Counted from the first letter of the stretch, positions 33,844 through 45,363 are shown. The stretch: DNA of 49,345 bases from Bifidobacterium italicum (GCF_002286915.1 NZ_MVOG01000026.1:1-49345), one strand, 5' to 3'. Translations and numbers: made by a program. Notes: generated by a model not told the origin, from the letters alone.

Positions 33844-35154
33844 ATGGAAGCCACGGTGGACATCGAACGGTACGCGGATCAGGGCAGGTGCGTCGCGCAC
33901 ATCGACGGGCGCGTCGTCTTCGTGCGCTTCGCGTTGCCCGGCGAGCGTGTGAGGATCGTGCTCGACGAACCGGCGGACCGCAACGACCGTTTCTGGACGG
34001 GCGAGGTCGTCGAGGTGCTCGAGGCGAGCCCGGACCGCGTCGAGCCTGCGTGGCCGCTCGCCGGGCCGCTCGCGATGGGCGGCGGCGTCGGCGGCGCCGA
34101 CCTCATCCATGTCTCGCTCGAAGGTCAGGAACGCTGGAAGGCGGCGGCCGTCCGCGACGTCATGGCCAGACTCGGGCGCGTCGAACTCGACGACGTGCCC
34201 GTCTACGCGATGCCCGGCGACGAGGATGCGCGGGGCCTGCATTGGCGCACGCGCATCGAGATGATCACCGACGACGAGGGCAAGCCGTCGATGCACCGCC
34301 GTGGCAGCCATCTGCGCGTGCCGATCGAGACGATGCCGCTCGCGACGCGCGCCGTGCTCGAGGCGGCCGCGATGAACGACGTCTGGGACGGCGCGCTGCC
34401 GGCGAACGCGCAGCTGCGCATCGCCGTGCCCGAGCCTCGCGTCGGCGCCGACGAAACCGCGACGCCCGAAGCGCTGCGCCGGGCGATCGGGGGCAACTAC
34501 GCGGTCGTCGTCGACGGCAAGGTGCGCCACGGCAGCCGCAACCTCACCGAACGCATCACCGTCGACGGCCGCGAGTTCACGTACACGGTCGACGCCGCGG
34601 GCTTCTGGCAGATGCACCGCGAGGCCCCGCAGGCGCTGCCGCAGTACGTCATCGATCGGATCCGCGAGGCGCTCGCCGGCCATACGCGGCGCAACGGCCG
34701 CAACCTCGTCATCTGGGATCTGTACTCCGGCTCGGGGCTGTTCACGCTGCCGCTCGCGACGCTGGTCGACGACCATGCGAAGCTCGTCAGCATCGAAGGC
34801 GCGAAGACTGCCGTCGCCAACGCCCGTCGCAACCTCAAGGCCGCCGGCGTCCACACCGTGCAGGCGCTGTGCGGGGACGTGCTGAGGACGCTCGACAAGG
34901 ACATCGACCCGCAGCGGGCGCATCCGGACGTCGTCGTCCTCGACCCGCCGCGCGCCGGCGCGAAGGCGAAGGTGTGCGCGAAGATCGCCGATTCCGGCGC
35001 CCCGGTCGTCGTCTACATCGCCTGCGACCCGGCGTCGCTCGCGCGCGACGCGGCGACGTTGACGCGACGCGGCTACGCGCTGCGCTCGATCGCCGCCTTC
35101 GACATCTACCCGATGACGCACCATGTGGAGACGGTCGCCGTCTTCACGAAGTAG
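33844..35154 (+). CDS. TrmA/RumA-type RNA uracil-C5 methyltransferase
   Basis: This 436-residue protein has an N-terminal TRAM-like beta domain (about 1-65), a middle domain with HWRTRIEM, and a SAM methyltransferase domain (about 290-436). The SAM region has WDLYSGSGLFTLPLA, VVVLDPPRAGAK, and the catalytic-cysteine segment YIACDPASLARD. Family members make m5U in tRNA or 23S rRNA. The four-cysteine iron-sulfur cluster of RlmD is absent: the N-terminal half has only Cys16. The target RNA therefore cannot be assigned. GGAGAG lies upstream of the ATG. The GyrI-like gene follows 12 bp later. Confidence 0.87.
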   Translation: MEATVDIERYADQGRCVAHIDGRVVFVRFALPGERVRIVLDEPADRNDRFWTGEVVEVLEASPDRVEPAWPLAGPLAMGGGVGGADLIHVSLEGQERWKAAAVRDVMARLGRVELDDVPVYAMPGDEDARGLHWRTRIEMITDDEGKPSMHRRGSHLRVPIETMPLATRAVLEAAAMNDVWDGALPANAQLRIAVPEPRVGADETATPEALRRAIGGNYAVVVDGKVRHGSRNLTERITVDGREFTYTVDAAGFWQMHREAPQALPQYVIDRIREALAGHTRRNGRNLVIWDLYSGSGLFTLPLATLVDDHAKLVSIEGAKTAVANARRNLKAAGVHTVQALCGDVLRTLDKDIDPQRAHPDVVVLDPPRAGAKAKVCAKIADSGAPVVVYIACDPASLARDAATLTRRGYALRSIAAFDIYPMTHHVETVAVFTK

Positions 35155-35166
35155 GGGGAGGCGCCG

Positions 35167-35799
35167 ATGGCGTTCGACTTCAAGAAGGAATACAAGGAGT
35201 ACTATCTGCCGGCGAAGCAGCCGCGAATCGTCGACGTCCCGCCGATGAACTTCATCGCCGTGGCCGGGTCGGGGGATCCGAACCTGCCTGGCGGCGCCTA
35301 CCAACAGGCGCTCGCGATGCTGTACGCCGTCGCCTACACGATCAAGATGAGCAAGAAGGGCGACCGACGGATCGACGGCTACTTCGACTTCGTCGTACCG
35401 CCCCTGGAAGGCTTCTGGTGGCAGGGCGACGGAGGCCCGGTCGACTTCGCCCACAAGGAGCGCTTCGCGTGGATCAGCGCGATCCGCATGCCCGACTTCG
35501 TCACCGCCGAGGACGTGGCATGGGCCAAGGAGCAGGGCGCCGTCAAGAAGAAGCTCGATTGCTCGGCGGTCGAGCTCATGACGGTCGATGAGGGTCTGTG
35601 CGTGCAATGCCTCCACATGGGACCCTACGACGACGAACCCGCCACGATCGAGGCGATGGACGCCTACGCGCGCGCCCAAGGATACGCGCCCGACCTCACG
35701 GCCGGCCGCCGACATCATGAGATCTATCTGAGCGACGCGCGCCGCGTCGCCCCGGAGAGACTCAGGACCGTCATCCGCCATCCGGTGCGCGCCGTGTGA
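35167..35799 (+). CDS. GyrI-like small-molecule-binding domain protein
   Basis: This is a 210-residue cytoplasmic protein. It matches stand-alone GyrI-like proteins: KKEYKEYYLPAKQPRIVDVPPMNFIAVAGSGDPN at the N-terminus, FWWQGDGG in the middle, and LHMGPYDDEPATIEAMDAY, then HHEIYLSDARRVAPERLRTVIRHPV at the end. Related domains bind drugs or hydrophobic ligands and some hydrolyse cyclopropanoid toxins; no activity can be assigned. GGGGGAGG precedes the ATG. It probably forms a two-gene unit with the methyltransferase. A GC palindrome GGCGGCGGCCGCCGCC at 35801-35816 may help termination. Confidence 0.88.
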   Translation: MAFDFKKEYKEYYLPAKQPRIVDVPPMNFIAVAGSGDPNLPGGAYQQALAMLYAVAYTIKMSKKGDRRIDGYFDFVVPPLEGFWWQGDGGPVDFAHKERFAWISAIRMPDFVTAEDVAWAKEQGAVKKKLDCSAVELMTVDEGLCVQCLHMGPYDDEPATIEAMDAYARAQGYAPDLTAGRRHHEIYLSDARRVAPERLRTVIRHPVRAV

Positions 35800-35831
35800 C
35801 GGCGGCGGCCGCCGCCATGCACACGGTCGGG

Positions 35832-35837
35832 TAGACT
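35832..35837 (+). promoter_or_regulatory. -10 box of a probable leaderless P-type ATPase transcript
   Basis: TAGACT ends 7 nt before ATG 35845; no Shine-Dalgarno is present. Confidence 0.58.
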
Positions 35838-35844
35838 GGCGCGC

Positions 35845-38370
35845 ATGAGCGAAACGACGAACATGGCAACGCACGGCGACGTCCCGAGGATGCCGGACGT
35901 GGAGGAACGGGGGTTGACGCAGGCCCAGGTCGCCGACCGCGTCGAACGCGGGCAGACGAACGCCGTCAAGTCGTCGACGTCGCGTTCGCTGGCGGACATC
36001 GTGCGCGCGAACGTGTTCACGCTGTTCAACGGCATCATCCTGACGGCGATGGTCATGGTGCTCGTCGCCGGCTCGTGGAAGGACGCCGTCTTCGGCTTCG
36101 TCATCATCATCAACACCGGCATCGGCATCGTCACCGAGCTGCGCGCCAAGCGCACACTCGACCGGTTGTCGATCCTTGTGGCCTCCGACTACCTCGTGCG
36201 CCGTGATGGCCGGGACGTCGACGTCCCCCACGACGGCATCGTCCTCGGCGATCTCCTGTGGCTGCGTTCGGGCGAGCAGGTGCCGGCGGACGCGACGATC
36301 GTCGAGACATGGGGGCTCGAACTCGACGAGTCGATGATCACCGGCGAATCGCGCACCGTGCGCAAGCAGGACGGCGACACCGTCTATTCGGGGTCGACGG
36401 CCGTCTCCGGCATGGCCCTCGTGCATGTGACCGCCGTCGGCGCGCACAGCTACGCGGCGACGCTGACCGCGCAGGCGAAGGTGTACAAGAAGAACGTCTC
36501 CGACCTCAACAAGGGCATCAACACGATCCTCAAGTTCATGACCTTCCTCGTCGTGCCGCTGTGCGTGTTGCTCATCGTCACGCAGATGAACACCGTGGGC
36601 GGCTGGTCGGCGGCGCTCGCGAGCGGCGAATGGCGCCAGGCCGTCGTCTCGTCGGTCGCCGGCGTCGTCGGCATGGTGCCCGAGGGCCTCGTGCTGCTCA
36701 CGTCGCTCAACTTCGCGCTCGCGGCGATCAGACTCGCGCGCAAGGAGACGCTCGTCCAGGACCTCGATTCGGTCGAGACGCTCGCGCGCGTCGACTGCCT
36801 CAACCTCGACAAGACCGGCACAATCACCGACGGCGGCATCGTCTACGACGACTGCGTCGCGCTGCCCGGCTGCGCGGACAAGCGCCATGCGCTGCAGGCG
36901 CTCTACGACCTGGCCAACGAGCAGAGCCCGAACGGCACCGGCCGCGCCGTGCTCGCCGGCTTGGACGCGCAGGGCCTCACCGGCACCGCGGGCCTCAAGC
37001 GCGTGCCGTTCTCGAGCGCGCGCAAATGGAGCGCCGTCGCGTTCCACGACGCACCCGAGGCCGGCCCCGACGGCGTGTGGTACATGGGCGCCCCCGAGGT
37101 GCTGCTCTCCGCGCTTTCCACACCGTATCCGGATGTGCTCAAGCAGGTCGACGGCTACGCGAACGACGGCATGCGCGTGCTGCTCGTCGCCCGCGCGGCC
37201 GGCCCGGTCCCGGCCGATTTCGAGACCGACCCGAAGCTCGAGGCGGACGCGGAGCCGGTCGCGATCGTGCTGTGCTCCGAGCACATCCGCGACGACGCCG
37301 AGCCGACGCTCGCATGGTTCCGCGAGCAGGGCGTGCGCTGCCGCATCATCTCCGGCGACAACCCGGTGACCGTCGGCGCGATCGCCGGCAAGGTCGGGCT
37401 CACCGGCGACCGCAAGCCGGTCGCGATGGACGCGCGCAAGCTGCCGCAGGACGTCGACGAGCTCGCCCGCGTCCTCGAGGGCGTCGATGTGCTCGGCCGC
37501 GTGCTGCCCGAACAGAAGAAGGCGATCGTGCAGGCGCTGCACACGCAACGGCACGTCGTCGCGATGACCGGCGACGGCGTCAACGATGCGCTCGCGATCA
37601 AGGAGGCCGACCTCGGCATCGCGATGGGCAACGCGGCGCCGGCGACGAAGGCCGTCGCCGAGGTCGTGCTCGTCGACTCGAAGTTCTCACATCTGCCCGA
37701 CGTCGTCGCGCGCGGACGGCAGGTCATGGCGAACATGGAGCGCGTCGCGAGCCTGTTCCTGACGAAGACCGTCTACTCGGCGCTCATCTCCTTCGGCGTC
37801 GTGCTCAGCATGATCCCGTTCCCGTACCTGCCGCGCCACATCAGCTACATCGGCGCGCTGACGATTGGCGCGCCGGCGTTCCTGCTCGCGCTCGCGCCGA
37901 ACACGCGCCGCTACATCCCCGGGTTCCTGCGCCGCGTCTTCGCGTTCTCGCTGCCATGCGGCGTCGCGACGGCGCTCGCCGTGCTGCTGTCCGCGTGGTT
38001 CATCCCGAAGATGATGGGGTGGGACGTCGCGACCTCCGCGGCCGATCTGACCGCGTGGCGTTCGATGTGCGCGACGGTGCTGTTCGTCATGGGCGTCTAC
38101 GTGCTCGCGCGCGTCGCGACGCCGCTCGACTCGTGGCGAGGCTGGCTCGTCGCGGCCTTCGCCGCGGCCGGCGTCGTCGGCATGTGCATCCCCTTCATCG
38201 CGCGGTTCTTCGCGTTCCAGCTGCCCGGAGGCAAGGGCCTGCTCGCGCTCGGCGTGCAGATCGTCATCGCGACGCTGCTCTTCGCGTTGAGCGTGTGGCT
38301 GTTCCCGAAGTTCCTGACGAAGGCGATGCGCACGGTCATCTCACAATACAAGCGCGTCTCCAGGCGCTGA
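35845..38370 (+). CDS. CtpE-like P-type cation-transporting ATPase
   Basis: This 841-residue P-type ATPase has the actuator motif TGES at 166-169, phosphorylation motif DKTGT with D322, and the hinge motif TGDGVND from 575. The TM4 motif is PEGLVLLTS at 279-287. That form, rather than PEGLP or CPC, is characteristic of the CtpE group, whose mycobacterial member is reported in calcium uptake. Ten hydrophobic segments are arranged two, two and six. No heavy-metal CPC or N-terminal metal-binding domain is present. A divalent cation such as Ca is the best guess. Start and expression look leaderless. Confidence 0.9.
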   Translation: MSETTNMATHGDVPRMPDVEERGLTQAQVADRVERGQTNAVKSSTSRSLADIVRANVFTLFNGIILTAMVMVLVAGSWKDAVFGFVIIINTGIGIVTELRAKRTLDRLSILVASDYLVRRDGRDVDVPHDGIVLGDLLWLRSGEQVPADATIVETWGLELDESMITGESRTVRKQDGDTVYSGSTAVSGMALVHVTAVGAHSYAATLTAQAKVYKKNVSDLNKGINTILKFMTFLVVPLCVLLIVTQMNTVGGWSAALASGEWRQAVVSSVAGVVGMVPEGLVLLTSLNFALAAIRLARKETLVQDLDSVETLARVDCLNLDKTGTITDGGIVYDDCVALPGCADKRHALQALYDLANEQSPNGTGRAVLAGLDAQGLTGTAGLKRVPFSSARKWSAVAFHDAPEAGPDGVWYMGAPEVLLSALSTPYPDVLKQVDGYANDGMRVLLVARAAGPVPADFETDPKLEADAEPVAIVLCSEHIRDDAEPTLAWFREQGVRCRIISGDNPVTVGAIAGKVGLTGDRKPVAMDARKLPQDVDELARVLEGVDVLGRVLPEQKKAIVQALHTQRHVVAMTGDGVNDALAIKEADLGIAMGNAAPATKAVAEVVLVDSKFSHLPDVVARGRQVMANMERVASLFLTKTVYSALISFGVVLSMIPFPYLPRHISYIGALTIGAPAFLLALAPNTRRYIPGFLRRVFAFSLPCGVATALAVLLSAWFIPKMMGWDVATSAADLTAWRSMCATVLFVMGVYVLARVATPLDSWRGWLVAAFAAAGVVGMCIPFIARFFAFQLPGGKGLLALGVQIVIATLLFALSVWLFPKFLTKAMRTVISQYKRVSRR

Positions 38371-38446
38371 AACATCGTCGCGGTATCGTCTTGTGACGAT
38401 GGCGGCGCCGATGCAGGACATGCGCGGCGCGCCGGATACACGCAAC

Positions 38447-38466
38447 CGAACCGTTGCGACGGTTCG
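38447..38466. promoter_or_regulatory. 8-bp inverted repeat upstream of acn
   Basis: CGAACCGT-TGCG-ACGGTTCG lies 22 bp before the aconitase ATG and could be an operator or a 5' UTR hairpin. Confidence 0.4.
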
Positions 38467-38488
38467 ACACTGAAGTTCGGAGGAACCT

Positions 38489-41191
<2,703 letters not shown>

Positions 41192-41206
41192 GCCGCGCCG
41201 CTTGCC

Positions 41207-41262
41207 GCGCACGATGAGGGGGCGCCCACGGAGATCTCCGTGGGCGCCCCCTCATCGTGCGC
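41207..41262. terminator. 56-bp perfect palindrome, bidirectional terminator
   Basis: Arms 41207-41234 and 41235-41262 are exact complements (28 bp), centred on GGAGATCTCC; the RNA loop would open a few central pairs. It lies between acn (+) and the convergent small membrane gene (-). Confidence 0.88.
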
Positions 41263-41299
41263 CAAGGGCGCCGCGGTCAGGCCGCCCGGCCCATCGGCC

Positions 41300-41563
41300 C
41301 TACTTGTCCGACTTGCCGGCGTCCTTCGCCGCCTGTTTGCGCTGCTCGTCGGCGACGATCGCGCGCACGCGTTCCTCCTGGAGCGCCTCGCGCTCCTGTT
41401 GCAGCCTGTCGTCCTTCGTGGCGGGCGTGCGCACCTTGCCCATCTGCTGATAGGCGTCGATGATGCCGGCGCGCACGGCGGCGCGGATCACGTAGTACAG
41501 CGCCCAGATGCACAGCGCGGCGATGATGATCATGAACAGGATCGTGTAGATGGTACCGGCCAT
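41300..41563 (-). CDS. Small single-pass membrane protein
   Basis: This is an 87-residue protein with one N-terminal transmembrane helix (about 3-28, GTIYTILFMIIIAALCIWAL). A hydrophilic coiled-coil-prone C-terminal part is rich in Gln/Glu/Arg (DRLQQEREALQEERVRAIVA). AAAGGAG eight bases upstream supports ATG 41563. No known family is recognised. It is convergent with acn and divergent from the acetyltransferase gene. Confidence 0.75.
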   Translation of the reverse strand: MAGTIYTILFMIIIAALCIWALYYVIRAAVRAGIIDAYQQMGKVRTPATKDDRLQQEREALQEERVRAIVADEQRKQAAKDAGKSDK

Positions 41564-41687
41564 GGTCGATGCTCCTTTCGATGTCGTCTTTCCTCGGGTG
41601 ATGCCATCGTTGGCAAACACTGACGCCATTATAGGCGCCGTCGCCGCGGCCGGCCGTTCTCTCGCCGCCGAGCACAAGGGCATCGGC

Positions 41688-41693
41688 TAGCAT
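41688..41693 (+). promoter_or_regulatory. -10 box of a probable leaderless acetyltransferase transcript
   Basis: TAGCAT ends 8 nt before ATG 41702 with no Shine-Dalgarno. Confidence 0.55.
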
Positions 41694-41701
41694 CCTGTGC
41701 T

Positions 41702-42355
41702 ATGACGAACGACGCAACGATGGACGCGGCGCCCGACCGGCGCGAATACGACCGCATGCTCTCCGGCGAGCTCTACATCGCCGACGACCCGTACCTGCAC
41801 ACGCTCGGCGCCAGACGACGCCGCCTGCAGCAGCTGATCAACACCTCCGACTGGGACGCCTTCGCCGAGCGCGACCGGCTGTTCCATGAACTGCTCGGCG
41901 CGCTCGGCGAAGGCTCGCACATCGAACCGCCGTTCCGCTGCGACTACGGCTGCAACACCCGCATCGGCCGCGACTTCTACGCGAACGCCGACTGCATCAT
42001 CCTCGACGTCGCGCCGGTCACGATTGGCGACAACGTGTTCTTCGGCCCGCGCGTCGCCCTATACACGCCGTACCATCCGATCGACGCGGCCACGCGCAAC
42101 GAGCAGCTCGAGGGCGGCCTTCCGATCCGCATCGGCTCCGACGTCTGGTTCGGCGGCGGCGTGACCGTCTGCCCGGGCGTGACGATCGGCGACGACGTCG
42201 TCGTCGGCGCCGGCTCCGTCGTCACGAAGGGCATACCGTCACATTCGGTCGCCGTCGGCAACCCGGCGCGCGTCGTGCGCGCGATCGGCGAGGAGGACCG
42301 CGCATACTGGCGTGCGCGCGCCGACGAATACCGCGCGTGGAAGGACGGTCGCTAG
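41702..42355 (+). CDS. Maa/LacA-type sugar O-acetyltransferase
   Basis: This 217-residue protein has the N-terminal Mac domain (REYDRMLSGELYIADDPYL) followed by the left-handed hexapeptide-repeat helix of maltose/galactoside acetyltransferases. The catalytic-His region reads YTPYHPIDAATRNEQLEGG, and the C-terminal repeats include VWFGGGVTVCPGVTIGDDVVVGAGSVVT and VAVGNPARVVR. It would use acetyl-CoA to acetylate free sugars, often viewed as detoxification of non-metabolised sugars. Length is slightly above the usual 185-205 because of the C-terminal tail. The start is supported by the leaderless -10 box. Confidence 0.92.
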   Translation: MTNDATMDAAPDRREYDRMLSGELYIADDPYLHTLGARRRRLQQLINTSDWDAFAERDRLFHELLGALGEGSHIEPPFRCDYGCNTRIGRDFYANADCIILDVAPVTIGDNVFFGPRVALYTPYHPIDAATRNEQLEGGLPIRIGSDVWFGGGVTVCPGVTIGDDVVVGAGSVVTKGIPSHSVAVGNPARVVRAIGEEDRAYWRARADEYRAWKDGR

Positions 42356-42403
42356 ACGGTCCATGCACGGCACGCGGCGCGGCGCGGGCGAGGCCTCGTG
42401 CAT

Positions 42404-42409
42404 TAGAAT
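42404..42409 (+). promoter_or_regulatory. -10 box of the pncA-DUF262 unit
   Basis: TAGAAT ends 7 nt before the GTG at 42417, matching the leaderless spacing at other genes. The in-frame ATG at 42408 lies within the box, so it could not be transcribed from it. Confidence 0.55.
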
Positions 42410-42416
42410 GGCGAAC

Positions 42417-43052
42417 GTGTGCACGAAGAGGACAGCATTGATCATCGTCGACGTCCAGCCGACGTTCACCGAGGGCGGCGAACTCGCCGTCGAGGGCGGC
42501 GACTCCGTCGCCGGGGCCATCCACGGCTTCGTCGAACGTGAACGTGACCGCTACGCGCTCATCGCCACGACGCAGGACTGGCACGTCGATCCGGGCGACC
42601 ACTGGTCGGACGAGCCGGACTATGTGGACACATGGCCACGGCACGGCGTCGCCGGATCGGCGAACGCGCGGCTGCATCCGGCGATCGGCTCGCTCGACGT
42701 GCCGCACCACATCAGGAAGGGCCAGTATGCGGCCGCCTACTCCGGTTTCGACGGCGTCGAGGAGAACGACGAACGCGTCCCGACGCGCGATGAGGTCGAG
42801 GCGGCGCTCGCCGAAGGGCGCACGCTCGACGGCCTGCTGCGCGCCCACGGCATCGGACGCGTCGACGTCGTCGGCATCGCGCTGTCGCACTGCGTGCGCG
42901 ACACGGCGCTCGACGCCGTCGCGCGCGGCTACGAGACGCGCGTCTACGAGGACCTGACCGTGCCGGTGAGCGCCGCGCTCGGCGCGCAGGCCGTCGAGGC
43001 GATGCGCGAGGCCGGCGTCACGATCATCGAGGGGGAGCGATATGTCGATTAG
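42417..43052 (+). CDS. pncA: Nicotinamidase (isochorismatase-like hydrolase)
   Basis: This 211-residue hydrolase probably deamidates nicotinamide to nicotinate for NAD salvage. The triad is visible: Asp in LIIVDVQPTF, Lys in HIRKGQ, and Cys in GIALSHCVRDTALDA. Metal-site residues lie in TQDWHVDPGDHW, and WPRHGVAGS is typical of nicotinamidases rather than other isochorismatases. Start choice: GTG 42417 fits a leaderless transcript from TAGAAT. TTG 42438, with GAAGAGGA upstream, would also give a full domain, and ATG 42408 is less likely. The 3' end overlaps the DUF262 gene by 11 nt, so the two are translationally linked. It complements the NrtR-NiaP niacin module at 6.2-8.6 kb. Confidence 0.88.
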   Translation: MCTKRTALIIVDVQPTFTEGGELAVEGGDSVAGAIHGFVERERDRYALIATTQDWHVDPGDHWSDEPDYVDTWPRHGVAGSANARLHPAIGSLDVPHHIRKGQYAAAYSGFDGVEENDERVPTRDEVEAALAEGRTLDGLLRAHGIGRVDVVGIALSHCVRDTALDAVARGYETRVYEDLTVPVSAALGAQAVEAMREAGVTIIEGERYVD

Positions 43053-45117
43053 CGCGAGCGAGAAGCCGCTGTCGAGGGTGTTCACGTCCGATTACCGTTT
43101 CGCGGTCCCCGCGTTCCAGCGGGCGTACAGCTGGCACGACGTGCAGATGAGGCAGCTCATCGAGGACGTCGCCGACGCGTGCGCCGTCGACGACGGCCCG
43201 TATTTCCTCGGTTCGCTGATCCTTGTGCGAGACGATCGCGGCATGCATCAGGTCATCGACGGCCAGCAGCGCCTCGTGTCGCTGTCGATCGTCTTCTCGG
43301 TGCTGCTCGCGCTGGAGGACGACCTGCAGCTCGCCGAGAGCCTGCGGGGGCTGCTCACCGAGACCGGCGACAAGCTGCGCGGCATCTCCGCCGAGCCGAG
43401 GCTGAGCCTGCGCGAGCAGGACGAGGGCTTCTTCCTCGAATACGTGCAACGGGGCGACCTCGAGGCGCTCTTCGACCTGCGTGAGGCCGACATCGCGACG
43501 CAGGCGCAACGCAACATCCAGACGAACGCGAAATGCGCGTACGACATGCTCGCGCCGCTCAGGGATGACGAACGCCGCCGCTTCGCCTCCTACCTCGTCA
43601 ACGACGTCATGTTCGTCATCGTGACGACCGACGACATCTCGGGCGCCTACCGCATCTTCGACGTCATGAACATGCGCGGCATGCCGCTGACGCCGTCCGA
43701 CGTCTTCAAGGCGAAGGTCGTCTCCGGCATCTCGGACGCCGCACGCGACGTCTACGCGCGCTACTGGGACGACATCATGGAGCCGATGGGCGATGACAAC
43801 GCGCGCATCGAGCGGTTCTTCGCCGATCTCGACCTCATCTTCACGCGCACGCCGATGTGCCAGTCACTGCTCGCCGACTTCAGCGACCATGTGATCGCGA
43901 AGTACATCGGCGACGGGGAGTGCATCGAATTCATCGACGACGTGCTGCGTCCGTACGCGATCTGCGACGAGATCCTGCACAAGCCGGGCGAGAGCCTGCT
44001 GCCGACGAAGGTGCGCGACCTGCTCGCCGGGCTCGCCGACTATCCGTACGACGACTGGAAGCCGGTGGCGCTGTGGGCGCTCGTGCATTCGCTCAAGCAC
44101 CTCGACGACCCCGACACCGTCGTCTTCGAACGCTCCGGCAGGGTCGGGCCGCACGTCTCGCTGCATGACGGCGAACGGCTCGTGCAGATCCTCACGCTGC
44201 TCGACCGCGTCACCGGCATCGACTGCCTCAACGGCAAATCCGAACTCGAACGGCGCACCCGTTCGGCGACGATCGTGCGCGACCTGAGGAAGGGGACGCC
44301 GCTGCAGCGCGTCGCGGGCTTCCATGTCAGCGGCGACGAGCAGAGGCTCGCGATGCTGCATCTGCGCGGCGAGCTGTCGATCGACGCAGGCATGAGGCGG
44401 CTGCTGCTCATCCGCGCGAACGAACAGCTTGCCGGAGCGCGCATCACGCGGCCGCGCAGCCTCAACGCCGTCCCGATCATCCCCGAGCATGTCCCGGCGA
44501 GGTCGTCGTTCGCGTCGTGGCCGGCCGGGACCTGCGACTACTGGGCGGAGCGCATCGGCAACTTCGTGCTCACGCAGACGATGCCGCGCTCGCTCGAGGA
44601 CGTCGACGACTTCGCGACACGGCGCAACTTCATCCTGCGTTCCGCAAGCTCGCAGCGTTTCCCGCTCACGCGCGCGCTGCTCGACCTCGAGACGCTCACG
44701 CCGCAGTTCCTCGAGCTGCGCCAGAGGCAGATCATCGACCTCATCGCGCAGGTGTGGCATATCAGCTACGAGGACGTCGTCGTCGCCGAACAGGAGGAAC
44801 GGCGACGTGAACGCACCGGTGCGGCCACGCACCGCCCCAAGCGCACGTCGAAGCGCGTGACGGTCGCCGAGGTCGTGCGAGCCGGGCTGCTCAAGCCCGG
44901 CGACCGCTTCGTGTGGGTGCGCCCGCGCAAACACGAGACATGGGTCATCGCCGTCGCCGAGGACGGCTTCCGCGGCGAGGACGGCGCCGAATACGCGACG
45001 CCGACGGCTGCGGCGCGCGCGGTCGGCGGCGCGGGCGCGAGCCTCAACGTCTGGAAGCGCGAGTCGGACGGCCGCGCGTTGAGCGACATCTGGAAGGCGT
45101 ACCGCGCCGCGATGTGA
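43042..45117 (+). CDS. DUF262/DUF1524 protein with RAMA-like tail, candidate type IV restriction factor
   Basis: This is a 691-residue protein. The N-terminal DUF262 (GmrS-like, ParB-related) has PAFQRAYSW at 23-31 and DGQQRL at 73-78, followed by FDVMNMRGMPLTPSDVFKAK. The DUF1524 (GmrD, HNH-like) region follows, with PEHVP (H483), RIGNFVL near 505 and RRNFILRSASS. The EHI-LPQ motif is altered to EHVPA, so nuclease activity is uncertain. The last 85 residues (VAEVVRAGLLKPGDRFVW to SLNVWKRESDG) resemble the RAMA domain thought to read modified DNA. GmrSD-type enzymes cut glucosylated or otherwise modified phage DNA. GGGGGAG precedes the ATG. It overlaps pncA and is followed by a 53-bp tandem repeat. 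Function is inferred from domains. Confidence 0.8.
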   Translation: MSISASEKPLSRVFTSDYRFAVPAFQRAYSWHDVQMRQLIEDVADACAVDDGPYFLGSLILVRDDRGMHQVIDGQQRLVSLSIVFSVLLALEDDLQLAESLRGLLTETGDKLRGISAEPRLSLREQDEGFFLEYVQRGDLEALFDLREADIATQAQRNIQTNAKCAYDMLAPLRDDERRRFASYLVNDVMFVIVTTDDISGAYRIFDVMNMRGMPLTPSDVFKAKVVSGISDAARDVYARYWDDIMEPMGDDNARIERFFADLDLIFTRTPMCQSLLADFSDHVIAKYIGDGECIEFIDDVLRPYAICDEILHKPGESLLPTKVRDLLAGLADYPYDDWKPVALWALVHSLKHLDDPDTVVFERSGRVGPHVSLHDGERLVQILTLLDRVTGIDCLNGKSELERRTRSATIVRDLRKGTPLQRVAGFHVSGDEQRLAMLHLRGELSIDAGMRRLLLIRANEQLAGARITRPRSLNAVPIIPEHVPARSSFASWPAGTCDYWAERIGNFVLTQTMPRSLEDVDDFATRRNFILRSASSQRFPLTRALLDLETLTPQFLELRQRQIIDLIAQVWHISYEDVVVAEQEERRRERTGAATHRPKRTSKRVTVAEVVRAGLLKPGDRFVWVRPRKHETWVIAVAEDGFRGEDGAEYATPTAAARAVGGAGASLNVWKRESDGRALSDIWKAYRAAM

Positions 45118-45135
45118 TTCGCGGATCCGCTGATC

Positions 45136-45320
45136 CGCGAACATCGCGGGTGCGGTTCGCGCGCGCCGCGTTCGCGGGCGAATGTTTCCGCGATCGTTCG
45201 AGGTGCGGTTCGCATGCGCCGCGTTCGCTGGCATGTGTTTTTGCGATCGCTTCGGGTGCGGTTCGCGCGCGGGGGTATCGCGAAGCGGCCCCGCCGCGAT
45301 CGGAACAGGTGCGGATCGCA
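45136..45320. repeat. Degenerate tandem repeat, 53-bp period, four copies
   Basis: GGTGCGGTTCGC (GGTGCGGATCGC in the last copy) recurs at 45149, 45202, 45255 and 45308, exactly 53 bp apart. GCGATCG recurs at the same offset in the first three units, and a partial tail (CGCGA) precedes unit 1. Units 1 and 2 are about 80% identical; units 3 and 4 diverge in the middle, where the terminator stem has been formed. The array follows the DUF262 stop. The period is not a multiple of three and no frame is credible. Confidence 0.72.
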
Positions 45321-45343
45321 TCCATTCCGATCGCGGCGGGGCC
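45287..45343. terminator. Bidirectional terminator embedded in the 53-bp repeat
   Basis: Perfect 19-bp arms (45287-45305 and 45325-45343) enclose a 19-nt loop containing the last repeat start. It separates the DUF262 gene from the convergent exporter operon. Confidence 0.8.
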
Positions 45344-45363
45344 TCCTCATGCCCGGCGCGGGG

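Noticed and set aside
33514..37554. A 1346-codon open frame on the minus strand opposite the methyltransferase, GyrI-like and P-type ATPase genes
   Set aside because: It is Arg/Asp/His-rich with no family motif, while the opposite strand carries complete recognised genes. In very GC-rich genes the TTA, CTA and TCA codons are rare, so antisense stops are scarce. The same applies to 38336-41212 and 8369-11155.
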